From Powellomyces hirtus (lineage: Eukaryota > Chytridiomycota > Chytridiomycetes > Spizellomycetales > Powellomycetaceae), in the NCBI GenBank assembly GCA_025526995.1, contig JAHLKG010000002.1:310001-374000 (forward strand): a DNA stretch of 64,000 nucleotides. The letters are read 5' to 3'. Positions 55,375 to 64,000 of the stretch are shown here, one piece after another (the stretch's first letter is position 1; each line of letters begins with the position of its first letter). The position numbers and the translations under genes are program-made. The notes beneath the pieces are model-generated. The model was not told the DNA's origin and made no database searches. It was given only the letters and a program-made list of their open reading frames with translations.

Positions 55375-56651
55375 ATGTGTAAGGCAACAATCACTCTGCT
55401 TTCCTCTGAGTCACAAACAAGTGTCGCTAACCCCGATGATGACACTCCCAAAGCTTCTTCTCCCACAGCCACAACCGTCCCCATCAAAAATCTGGAATGG
55501 GTCATGGACCCAAACTATGCGACTGAAGCCAACACCTTCTATGTGCACACGGCTGATGGTGCCATGGTTCTCGTCCAGGTATGGTCCATACGTTTTATGC
55601 AGTTTTTTTCATGGATAATTGACCGTGCGTCTTTTGTTATTGCAAAAGATCGCGTACTCTACAATGAGGTAGGGAAACCACAACGGAGGAGATCTGTCGA
55701 AAATAGAAGGCCAAAAGAAGTTGCTGACATTTGACCCACCTCTTCACTTGTAGCTGGAGTCCATCCGTGCAGGTCTCTGCCGCCTACCACGGTGCCGATG
55801 GTTCAAAGAAGCGTCACACCGCGTCCCTGTCTGGCAGCTCCTTCAAGCCTTCCAACGACCTGCTCTCCGTAAAGTGTGAGAACATGAGCGTTACATACAA
55901 CCCCGAGAAGAGCAGCTACAAAGTCGTTCTCCAAGCGGCGCCCGCCTTTGTCGCTGATTTCGAACTCACGGCCCTTGACGGTTTCCACCAAATTGACGGA
56001 GGCAAAGTGCCATTCAGAAAGGAGGACGTTTCCGTGGGTTACGTCGCCGCATCTTTCATCCCGAAAGGTAGCGTTACAGGCACCGTCATCACCGACGGAA
56101 AACTGAACGATGTGGCCGGTTCCGGTCTCTTTGTGAAGGCCATTCAAAGCAAGCCCCAATGTGTGGGACGATGGAGCTTCATCGATTTCCAAACCGAGAA
56201 GGATGCGCTCTTGATGTACCAGTACGAGATGCCCGACGGCTACGACTACGACTTTGCCAAGCGCAGCGAAGGATACATTGTACTGGACAACAAGACCATT
56301 GCCGTCACTCTCGACAACTCTACCCGCCTTCTCAAAGCGGCCGTTGACAGCTTCAGTGGCTACGAAATTGCGTCCGAAGCCGAATACACGTGGTCTGGCT
56401 CGACCAAAGACGGCAAGCCGCTGCTGATTGAGATGAAGGTTCCTCTCACACATCTTTTGGACAAGATCGATCTGCTCGGCGAGCTCCCATATCTGGTGCG
56501 AAAGTTCATACAAACGTGCATCACGGCGCCGTTCGTATACCAGTGGTTCGAGGACGCCACCGCCAACGTTACTATTGGCGACGAAAAGTTCACTCTGAAT
56601 GGCAAGGTTTTTCACGAGAACGCTTTCCTTGCCGCCATCCCTAACCACTAG
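55375..56651 (+). CDS. SVF1: Svf1-like survival factor (lipocalin-like double barrel)
   Basis: Svf1 in yeast protects from oxidative and cold stress and transports ceramide between ER and Golgi. Exon 1 (55375 to about 55579) ends NLEWVMDPNYATEANTFYVH...MVLVQ. A tiny exon gives IAYSTM (about 55650-55668). The third exon, from about 55754, gives WSPSVQVSAAYHGADGSKKR and the second barrel (GYVAASFIPKGSVTGTVITDGK; VAGSGLFVKAIQ; CVGRWSFIDFQTEKDALLMYQYEMP). It ends FHENAFLAAIPNH with stop TAG at 56649-56651. Phases agree at both joins (AG|C). The order LEWV...Q.IYS, then F.P.....G.I...G....KG.GMFVHA.QG..PH..A.RWNFV.FQ is the Svf1 pattern, with this protein somewhat divergent. Length is about 380 residues. 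Confidence 0.82.
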
Positions 56652-56766
56652 TCTATCTGTATCGCTCGAACAAACACTCGGAATTAACACTAATTGCTTC
56701 ATAAATACATATACGCCATCTCATAGTAACAGAGATCTATTGATACAGTCGTAAAGCCTACCCTGT

Positions 56767-57922
56767 CTATGCTTTGTATCCCGCGGGATCTCTGAATACT
56801 TGTGACCATTTGTTTGCAATGTATTCGCCAAAGGACCCAATCGTCTCTGCAGAGGACAATGTCTGTTGTTCAGCTGCAGTTGTTGACTTGCTTTGGTTGA
56901 CAAAGAGGCTGATCCGAGACGCTGTCTCGCTATCCTTTTCCATCATTGGAATCTTGGCCTCATAAGTTGGGTAGTAGAAAAAGACCAAGGACAGTCGCTC
57001 CTTGTCCGACGTCACAACCCGGTGCAGCGGCGACTTGACACGACCTCGCGTCATAAGGCTCAGATAGTCGCCGGCATTCACAATGAACGTCCCTGCAACC
57101 GGCGGAACATCTATCCACTCCCCATTGGTATCAGCAACCTGCAACCCAGTGACGCCCTCCTGCTGCAGCACCAGGGTCAAAAAACCCCAATCGGTGTGCG
57201 CACTCGACCCAATCCGCGCGCCAGCGGCCGCCAGCCCCGACCCGTCTGCCTTCTCGTATGGAAAATAATGAAACAACCTCATCAGACTAATCGTGTCACC
57301 TTCCTTGCAGAAGGAGGGGAAATACTCAGCATCCATTCCCAGCGCTACCGATAAGGCCCGTGTCACGGCCTCTGCAACCTGCACCATCCCCGCGTAAAAC
57401 TCCTCGAGCGTCTTTTGCCAGTTGGGTGAAACGGCCCTCGCGTCGGGCCACTCGTTAGGGCCTTGTAGACTGTTTTCGGGCGTGCGAGTGGATGGCCAGG
57501 GGTACCCGTAGCTGAACGCTTCTTTCACCTCGACTGCTTGAGAGCCCGATTCGCCACCTTCACAACGGGAAACAGGGGACAACTTGGTCAGAACAGCATT
57601 CTGAGTTGCGCTTAACAAAAATAATGCAGTATGCACCTATTGGAATATATCCCCGGGTAAAACCACCCGCTCTGATCGGAATCTTGTTCTTCACATCGTC
57701 CGGCAACGCAAAGAACTCTTGAGCAGCATTAAACACTTTGAGCCGGGCATTCTCTGTTAGTTTGCCAATTTCCCCGCTCTTGAAGTAGAATGCACCGTGG
57801 GTGGCACATGCTCGAGCGAGTTCCTCTGCGACAGCAGCCCGTTGCGCTTCGGATGAGGCTTCGCGGCCGTTGAAGGGACTAACGTCGATAAGGGGGAGAG
57901 GTAGGGAGTTGTGGTCTGCCAT
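56767..57922 (-). CDS. 2-oxoglutarate/Fe(II)-dependent dioxygenase, isopenicillin N synthase-like
   Basis: A non-heme iron oxygenase of the IPNS-like/DIOX group. Exon 1 starts MADHNSLPLPLIDVSPFNG at 57922 with the N-terminal DIOX_N domain (ATHGAFYFKSGEIGKL; AQEFFALPDDVKNKIPI; GGFTRGYIPIG). An intron of about 80 bases follows, then the catalytic barrel. Iron ligands appear as HTDWGF (His-X-Asp) and SPLHRVV (His), and the 2-oxoglutarate-binding Arg-X-Ser as ERLSLVFFYYP. LHRVVTSDKERLSLVFF is unbroken. The stop is at 56767. Length is about 350 residues, usual for the group. Substrate is unknown; no neighbouring biosynthetic genes suggest one. The promoter lies in the 600 bp shared with the DUF599 gene. 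Confidence 0.9.
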
Positions 57923-58527
57923 GTTGTTGTTGTGGGGTTGCTTGCTTGTCTCCTCCTATCACTATTTACCAAATGATATTTTGCCCAACTGGGGCTCTCT
58001 CTCACTTGGCCCCCACGTTCCACAGAATTGGTAAAATGGAACCTCATGAGTTGCGGGTGTGGCTGTGCAGTTGTTTGTTTTTTGTTTAATTTCGACGTTC
58101 GACGCGTCCCTTCTTTGCTTACGGAAATAAAAGTTTGACAGGGTCACGAGCGATATGCGCGGATTGCGGAGCCAATGACGGAGCGCCCAGCTACCCCACA
58201 CTTCACACTTTACAACTACCCCACACCACGCACAGCCGGAATGGCCATGCTCTTCCCCCGTTGTAACGCTTGTGCTTTTACCTTGTTTTTTTTTTTATGA
58301 GCCATTCCGTCACCCGATTCTTGTTCCCGCCGCAGCTTCCACAACTAAACAACCTCTGAAGAAAGCAACAACAATAAATACCTCCCCCGCCGCCGTCCCC
58401 CCACTATTTTCTCGCTCTCCGATTCACTACCACGTTATCACAACGCACTGCGCGTAGTTTTCAACACAAAAATACCCCATCCCCTACCTCTTACAGTCCA
58501 GCCCAAGTGGTGTCGTCAACCCCACCC
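57923..58527. other. Divergent promoter region, about 600 bp
   Basis: Between the oxygenase and DUF599 starts. It contains T-rich and C-rich runs (58286-58297 is poly-T) and repeated CCCCAC(A)C motifs at 58192-58230. No gene was seen. Confidence 0.4.
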
Positions 58528-59440
58528 ATGCCCGACCACAACACCACCCTCGACAACCTCGCCGCCCTCATCCCCTCCGCCACGCTCCTCACCCTCTACC
58601 ACCTGTACCTCTTCCGCTGCGTTCACAAAACACCTGGTCGCACCGTGTACGGCCTGACCAAAGCTGCCCGTCGCGTGTGGGTAGCCGCCATCATGTTTCG
58701 CAAAAACGAAATTTTGGCCGTGCAAACACTCCGAAACTGGATCATGGCGTCCTCGTTCCTCGCCACGACGGCGGTCCTCCTCATTACGGCCGTGCTGGCC
58801 CTCGTGGGTCAGATGGCCGTGAGGTGGACGAAAGAAACGTTGGAGAGCCCGGTTTTTTATATGCTGGGGTTTGTGACGGAAGATTGGTTTGCGGTACGCC
58901 TGGCGGCGTTTATTATTTGTATGGCGGCTTGTTTTGCTTGTTTTGCCCAGAGTGTGAGGTTCTTTAATCATGCCGGCATGATCTGCAATGGTGCGTAGGT
59001 CCGCTCCCTCGCTTTTCCCGATAACCTTTTCTTGTTCAGAAACACTCATGTGTCTCCATGCAGTCAACCTCACCCAAACCGAACTCGAATCCATCCTCGA
59101 ACCCGCACCCGCACGTTCCAGCGGTCCCTTTGGCAACCGCCTCGACTCGTCCCCCACCAAACAATGGGAAGACCCATCAGGCGCCTGCTACCGCTCCATC
59201 CACAACAACCCGTCGCGCGTCGCCACCGTGCTCAACCAGGGCTGCTTCTACTACAGTGCCGGGATGCGCTGCTACTACATCGCTTTCCCTTTGGTTGCTT
59301 GGTTCTGGGGTCCATGGCCCCTTGGCATCTCGACCATCGTATTGGTGGCTTTGTTGCGCGTGATAGATTTCCAGATATCGGACTTTGACGAGTTGCCGCG
59401 ATGTAGCGAGGAAGCCATGGTGGAGATTCGGACAAATTAG
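58528..59440 (+). CDS. DUF599-family membrane protein
   Basis: The protein belongs to DUF599, a family of multi-pass membrane proteins of unknown function in plants, bacteria and some fungi. The start MPDHNTTLDNLAALIPSA at 58528 is the first ATG. Four hydrophobic segments are visible: ATLLTLYHLYLF, SFLATTAVLLITAVLALVG, FAVRLAAFIICMAACFACFAQ and YYIAFPLVAWFWGPWPLGISTIVLVALL (quoted as YYIAFPLVAWFW). The signatures RRVWVAAIM, AVQTLRNWIMASSFLATTA, SVRFFNHAGMICN and YYSAGMRCYY fit the family. One intron (about 58991-59062) precedes LTQTELESILEPAP. The stop is TAG 59438-59440. An upstream GTG in frame is not used as a start in nuclear genes. Length is about 280 residues. Confidence 0.85.
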
Positions 59441-59700
59441 AACCAGAATATATCAAAACTCACTGTTTTTTGTTTTTTTTTTTTTACAGTCGTAGATTCC
59501 AGACATACATTTGTTTTTCTTGTGACGTTTTTGTTATGCGCAATGTATACATTCATACTTGTAAAAGCAAATTCCAGACTAGCTAAGCACATACATGGCT
59601 ACACAAAAAAATGGGAATACCGGTCGCTCGCACGATACGTGACCGATCCTCGGAACAGCTATACAGAATCCTATCTGACTCGCAACCGTATTGTATCATC

Positions 59701-62502
59701 TCAATCCTGCTTCTTGTCGCCCTTCCACCAGTTGACCCACGAGACATGGTCAGGTCGTCCCAGTGCCGTAGCCCAGAACTGATCCACCCACTGGATGAGA
59801 CCGTTCCATTCCTTGATATCCACGCGGTTTTCCACAATCCTCCACAAGAAATCTACACCATCCACCCATCGGTTGAACCATCCGGCGGCAGCGGCACGGA
59901 AAGGGCCCAAGCTCTTCTCGTATGGCTTGACTAGGCGCTGCACGTGTTCAGACACATGGAACCTTTCGAGCGTCTCCACAACATGTTTCTTGGCGAAGAC
60001 GTATCCGTTGTTGGCGTACTTGCGCAAGTCCTTGGCCCCAGTGGCTACGTGCATTCTCAGCTCCGGGACATAGGTACGGATAGCCGACTGGACGTAGATC
60101 GACGCTTTCTGGACTGCCGGAACGATGGTTCGAACAGACAAAAAGATAGCATCGTGAAACTCCTGTTCGACTCGGTTGATCCACGGTCGAATGTAGAGTG
60201 CAAGGAAGTCGTGCAGCGAGGCATATTGCTCGGTCTTGGAGAAGCGCTCCCACTTTTCATTGACCTGTTTCTTCACAGGCGCAAACGCTTCTTGAGCAGA
60301 GGCCAGCGCGGGAACAACGTAAGGCTTCGCGCTGTGTTCAACCGTCTGGTATGCTTGCTCGTACACCGGCACAATCTTCTTGTCCCAGACATTCGTTTTG
60401 AAGTGGCGGTACTGCGGGTGGCTCAGGGGACAAGGCAATCTGGAGTCTGGGGCACACAAAACGTTGTTCACAGAATACCAGAAAATGTAGGCGATAAGGG
60501 ACCAGATCGAAAGGCGGGCGAGCGTGGATCTGATGCTGGCGTTTTGCGACGTAAGACGCTTTTGCAACACCTATGAGGAAGTGAGAAAAGCATCACCCGA
60601 TTATGACATAAGCACGATGACTACGAACCTGAAGATCATGGTCCACAGCATGCACATCATCATCTGCCAGCTCGGGGTGCGCAAGGAGGATTGGCGTAGC
60701 CTTCATTGTGCCATTCTTCTCCTTCTGCCGCCTCTTTTCAATTCGCTTGAGCAGCTTCTGATTGTGCGACCTCATGTCTTTCACAGCCCGGAGCATCTCA
60801 GTTCCCTGATGCTATATAATCAGCGAGTTAATCAATGTTCGACCGATGATCCAAGATTTATACAGCATCCTTACGCGTTTCCAAGTCTTGCCGCGCTTAG
60901 TCTCCTCAGTCAGTCGTCGCACCAGCAATCTACTGGCAATGATATGCTGCTCGTAAGCGGAGACCCATGCGCGCAGAACGGACGATTGGTATCCATTGCG
61001 GGAGCTCGTTGGGCTTGCATGCTTTTTGGAAGTTACGAGATTTACAAGAATGTCCAGAAGCTCCTCCCGAATTGCTGGGTCTGTCTCGTTCTTCAGCTCT
61101 CCCAAGAAAAGCACAAAGGCATCCTGCGGCAATTCCTGCAATGCTACCCCAGAATGCTTATGGTTTCCAGAGAACAGTGATTTTGTCAAGAAGCCGTATG
61201 CTTCTTTGAGCGCAGTCTGAGCTTTCTCGCCATTCTTCTTTGCAGCCAGAGGCGAGTTGTGCCCTTTCACAGCTCGCAGAAGCGACACAATATCGGCTGT
61301 TCTGACCAAAGGCAAGTCACTGTCTTCATGGCCGTGCTTGGCCAATCCCCGGCAGCTGTCAACGAGTAGGTGCAGGTATTCCAGCGCAACCGCTTCAACG
61401 GATCCGGCATTGGATGAGGATGGCGAAGTCCACATTGACAAAAAGTGTCGCATCCAGGCAGACAGGCCACCGGGGCGCACGTGCAATTTGCGTCCTTTTC
61501 CATGTCGGCCCTGTCCCGCGGACAGCCATATCAAGCTGTGTCCTACCGCAGGGTTCTGACCGAACGACGTACTGTACGACTCCATCAGTTCGTCAATTGG
61601 TGAAGGGTCCTCCTCAAGAAGTGCCGGGTATTCATCTGCGATCAACTGCAGCAAAATAGCCGGAGCAATGGTAGCTCTCGCGTTAGACTTTCCGGAAGCC
61701 ATACCTGCTGAGATTATTAGAAAATCCCCACGTGTGGTGAACGCTGCCCGAGAATATGCACTCACCCTTCTTTTCGGCCTCGATGAGACTCTTAGCCAGA
61801 CCAGCATATCCTTTCTTGACATCCAATCCTTTGATCGTGGTAGATAGCACATCGATCACAGGTTTCGGCGTGTATGAAAGGGGCGATTGGCTGTCGGATG
61901 CTTGCAATGCGAAGGACTTGTTTGCAAGCAGGGGCATAGAGACATTGCTGATTTTGTTCACTTCTCCATCCAACACTTCTGCCAGAGCTCTCAGAGGTTC
62001 CCCCGGAGGAAATCTCAGCAATGTTTTGATTGAGGTTTCCAGCGTAGACGCATCCAATTGACTGAGCTCCTTCAATCCATGGTCGACGTCCTGGGATTTT
62101 CGTGCAGCTTTTGGGCTTTCCTTTGGTCCGCTTTCCTTTGGTACATTGTTTTGAGCCGACGGCGTTTTCTTCAATACAGGTGCTTCCGCAACGGGCTTTT
62201 GTTTGCGGGAAGGGGTCACGTTCACAGGCTCTTCATCACTCTCTGCAGAACCAGAGTCCCCAGGCAGTACATTTTCGAGGGCGGCAAAGTATCCTGAACG
62301 AGATAGGTGATGAGTATGTAAATCTGCGTCACCTCACGACGAGGTCCTGCTCATGCATACCAGAAGGAGTGCGTGTCGAGTTGGCATCGGTCTTCGCGGA
62401 TGTGCTTTTCTGCGATTTGGAGCGCGACGAGGGAGACGCGGACTCTTGTTCCTTCTTACCCCTCTTGTTCGAGACGGAGACAGTTTCCCACGAGGAGGGC
62501 AT
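59701..62502 (-). CDS. TMEM214: TMEM214-like ER membrane protein
   Basis: TMEM214 in animals is an ER protein that binds procaspase-4 and takes part in ER-stress-induced apoptosis; the fungal role is unknown. The start MPSSWETVSVSNKRGKK is at 62502. An Asp/Glu/Lys-rich region follows, then blocks LSQLDASTLETSIKTLLRFP, APAILLQLIADEYPALL, GHSLIWLSAGQGR, RHFLSMWTSPS, EYLHLLVDSCRGL and LPQDAFVLFLGELKNE. The next exon ends in a coiled coil (AVKDMRSHNQKLLKRIEKRRQ). A transmembrane segment (LARLSIWSLIAYIFWYSV) follows and a long helical C-terminal part ends WVNWWKGDKKQD at 59701. At least five introns. The arrangement of an alpha-solenoid followed by a single TM and an amphipathic C-terminal helix region matches TMEM214. 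Sequence identity is low, so this is an architecture-based call. Confidence 0.7.
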
Positions 62503-62713
62503 AGCGTGTGTGTTTCTTAATGTGTTCTGGTGTGAGGATGTCGGGAGATCTTGGGGGATTGTGCTTTTGTGTAAGACGCCTTGGACGCAAGTGAGAGATC
62601 GAAAGTGACGGCACACCCACGTGACCGTCGCGCGGATGCTCTGCCGTCAAAAGCTCTGCCAATTTTTGACGGCATGCGCTTTCGGGGTTGAAACTCACAG
62701 CAAAGAAGCAAAG

Positions 62714-63250
62714 ATGGTCTTTCTTGAGAAGCAGATCCTCGATCACCTGGGCTACTGGATCCAAACTTCAAAACACCAGCTATCTCCCGAAGAAAAAGAA
62801 TGCGTCAAGTTCTACGATAAATCCCCAATCTACTTTGGCATCGCCAACTTCGCCGTATGGGGCAGCTTAGCCTACTACACCCTCGACTTCCGCGCCTTCT
62901 TCAACCCAAACGCCAATACGACAGGCTCTCCACCACCAACACAAGCACCCGTCAAAAAGATGGCTCCGGCTCAGCCACTGTCTAGAACACCAAAATTCAC
63001 ACCGGCCGTTAGACCTGTGATGCCAGCGTGGATAACCCTGTGGGGTATTGCGGCGATATCGGCCGGCGCGTTCGCGAGCACGTACTATACGAGCAAATGG
63101 GCTGCCCGGCAGTGCTTGCAGTGTTTCATTGATATGGAGGATAAAAAGTCGCAGCTTTATTTGGCGACCCGTCAACTATTGAAAGAGCATAACGCGGATG
63201 CGAAACAATATTTCAAGGTTGAAAAACATAGGCTGAAGCGCATCGAGTGA
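62714..63250 (+). CDS. Hypothetical two-transmembrane protein, possible OCIA-domain relative
   Basis: A single exon of 178 residues starts at MVFLEKQILDHLGYWIQ. Two hydrophobic segments are visible: IYFGIANFAVWGSLAYYTL (about residues 36-54) and ITLWGIAAISAGAFASTYY (about 110-128). A Pro/Thr-rich loop separates them. The second segment is followed by CLQCFIDMEDKKSQLYLATR and a basic C-terminus. The layout (helix pair around a short loop, then a Cys-containing amphipathic segment) recalls the OCIA domain of mitochondrial/endosomal proteins, but I cannot confirm it. It is divergent from TMEM214 with a gap of 211 bp. Confidence 0.65.
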   Translation: MVFLEKQILDHLGYWIQTSKHQLSPEEKECVKFYDKSPIYFGIANFAVWGSLAYYTLDFRAFFNPNANTTGSPPPTQAPVKKMAPAQPLSRTPKFTPAVRPVMPAWITLWGIAAISAGAFASTYYTSKWAARQCLQCFIDMEDKKSQLYLATRQLLKEHNADAKQYFKVEKHRLKRIE

Positions 63251-63410
63251 TTGCGAGCTCGCAAGCCTCTTCATAGTACATAGAATACGGATAGTTGAGA
63301 ATGAAGAAGCGGCAAGTTATTGTGGCAACATCAATGTGACCATAACAAGCCTGTGTCTACCATGCGATCCAGATGTGTTTCGGAGTTTCAGAATTCAGTC
63401 TAAGGGCCAC

Positions 63411-64000
63411 TTAAGATCGGAGTTCGGGGCCCTGGGTGTGATATACCCACGAACGCTGTCTGGGCACGTTGTCATTGTGGTAGCCCGGCCAATGTGATAC
63501 GCCAACAGGTCCACCCGCCGCGATGAATCCATTTCGCTCATACCGTGGAGGTGAATTTGTCCACGTAGGACGTACAATTGGCACTTCCGAATATCTTGGA
63601 CCCGCCCAGCTTGCCCGTTGGACCGGTTCGTGAATTACGTTCACTCGGGGTTGCTCATCTCGCTGAGTAGAGTACGTCCACGCGTGATGCGCGATTGGAA
63701 TCTTCGGATCTCGTGACCGTGACCACGTTGACACTCCAGCAGGTTCGCTCATCATCGCATTAGCTGCTCTCGTTTGCAAAAGGTGCCGGAAATCGCGATT
63801 CGCTGTCGATGCTGATGTTGTGGTTGTTGGTCGTCGGGCTTTCTTGGCGCGCTCGGCCGCTTGCCGATCTCGAGCTTCGTGCCGTGCTATACGCGTGCAT
63901 TTGGGCTCCACATTTTCAGTACGGTAGTGGACCTGAACCGGACGATTTGGTGGAGGTGAGATGGAGCTCTGCCGGTTATCCGGTATCAAGCGATTTTGGC
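63411..64000 (-). CDS. Hypothetical protein with three related Trp-containing repeats, 5' end outside window
   Basis: The frame is open from the right edge of the window to a stop at 63411, so the start is probably beyond the edge. Three units of about 28-30 residues share a pattern S.W....(R/H)....P(I/R)...(T/S)W..(S/H).(Q/P)..E: one from GVSTWSRSRDPKIP to TYSTQRDE, one from ASWAGPRYSEVPI to TNSPPRYE, and one from GVSHWPGYHNDNVP to VYHTQGPE. The upstream part is basic (ERAKKARRPTTTTSAS). No known family was recognised. The repeats and open frame suggest a real gene. Confidence 0.5.
   Translation of the reverse strand, partial: QNRLIPDNRQSSISPPPNRPVQVHYRTENVEPKCTRIARHEARDRQAAERAKKARRPTTTTSASTANRDFRHLLQTRAANAMMSEPAGVSTWSRSRDPKIPIAHHAWTYSTQRDEQPRVNVIHEPVQRASWAGPRYSEVPIVRPTWTNSPPRYERNGFIAAGGPVGVSHWPGYHNDNVPRQRSWVYHTQGPELRS

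Noticed and set aside
55803..56702. Long open frame on the minus strand opposite the SVF1-like gene (about 299 codons).
   Set aside because: It is the mirror of a well-supported coding exon and has no protein-like motifs; antisense open frames are common in this composition.
1..64000. CRISPR array, prokaryotic operon, insertion sequence or retroelement coding regions.
   Set aside because: No regularly spaced direct repeats with unique spacers, no transposase, integrase or reverse transcriptase motif was found on either strand. The DNA is eukaryotic with many introns.
1..64000. tRNA and 5S rRNA genes.
   Set aside because: Scanning by eye for the GTTCRANNC B-box and 5S internal control motifs gave no candidate with matching stems; a covariance search would be needed to exclude them fully.

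Overview
The window looks like nuclear DNA from a zoosporic (flagellated) early-diverging fungus, most likely a chytrid-type lineage. The genes carry many short introns of about 45-80 bases with GT...AG ends, packing is tight, and base composition is near 50 % GC. The gene set combines fungal metabolic genes (single-domain OMP decarboxylase URA3, homoserine kinase THR1, SVF1-like) with genes lost from most non-flagellated fungi: an inner-arm dynein intermediate chain (DNAI3/WDR63) and a TSNAXIP1-like protein. It also has genes usually discussed in animals (HDDC2, TMEM214, C9orf78/TLS1, ZC3H3, NDUFAF6). The lineage call is an inference from gene content; I could not run a phylogeny.

Layout, left to right. 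1-8.5 kb: VPS11 (5' end cut by the window), an HDDC2-type nucleotidase and the TSNAXIP1-like coiled-coil gene. 9-12.6 kb: a divergent pair of an Upf1-like helicase (HCS1/IGHMBP2) and homoserine kinase. 12.7-20.2 kb: DNAI3, the TRAPP subunit TRAPPC6/Trs33 and a DEK chromatin protein. 21-30 kb: a single-pass membrane protein, YAF9/GAS41, a disordered protein with a Cys4 motif, and a protein with tryptophan-rich beta-type repeats. 30.9-36 kb: ATG7 convergent with the RNA kinase GRC3/NOL9, which carries a long polyasparagine microsatellite. 36.3-37.4 kb: a decayed ankyrin-repeat gene. 37.7-45.1 kb: pyruvate dehydrogenase kinase, elongin C, TLS1/C9orf78, the zinc-finger protein ZC3H3 and a LovC-like reductase. 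45.1-46.7 kb: gene-poor, with a tandem duplication. 46.9-53.9 kb: an N-terminally short MUS81, URA3, a Mis14/Nsl1-like kinetochore protein, EMC8, NDUFAF6 and an unrecognised gene. 55-64 kb: SVF1-like, a 2-oxoglutarate oxygenase, a DUF599 protein, TMEM214, a two-TM protein and a repeat protein cut by the right edge.

Genes are mostly unrelated housekeeping genes, as usual in eukaryotes. There is no operon, CRISPR array, identifiable transposon or biosynthetic cluster. Head-to-head pairs with short shared promoters are common (HCS1/THR1 175 bp, MUS81/URA3 167 bp, ELC1/TLS1 169 bp or less, NSL1/EMC8 178 bp). I found no tRNA or rRNA gene by eye. I did not find a clearly new multi-gene system. The most interesting items are the short MUS81 with intact catalytic motifs, the flagellar genes, the tryptophan-repeat protein and several unrecognised lineage-type proteins.

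Gene boundaries are given from start codon to stop codon, introns included. Exon joins were inferred by eye from conserved protein sequence and splice signals.
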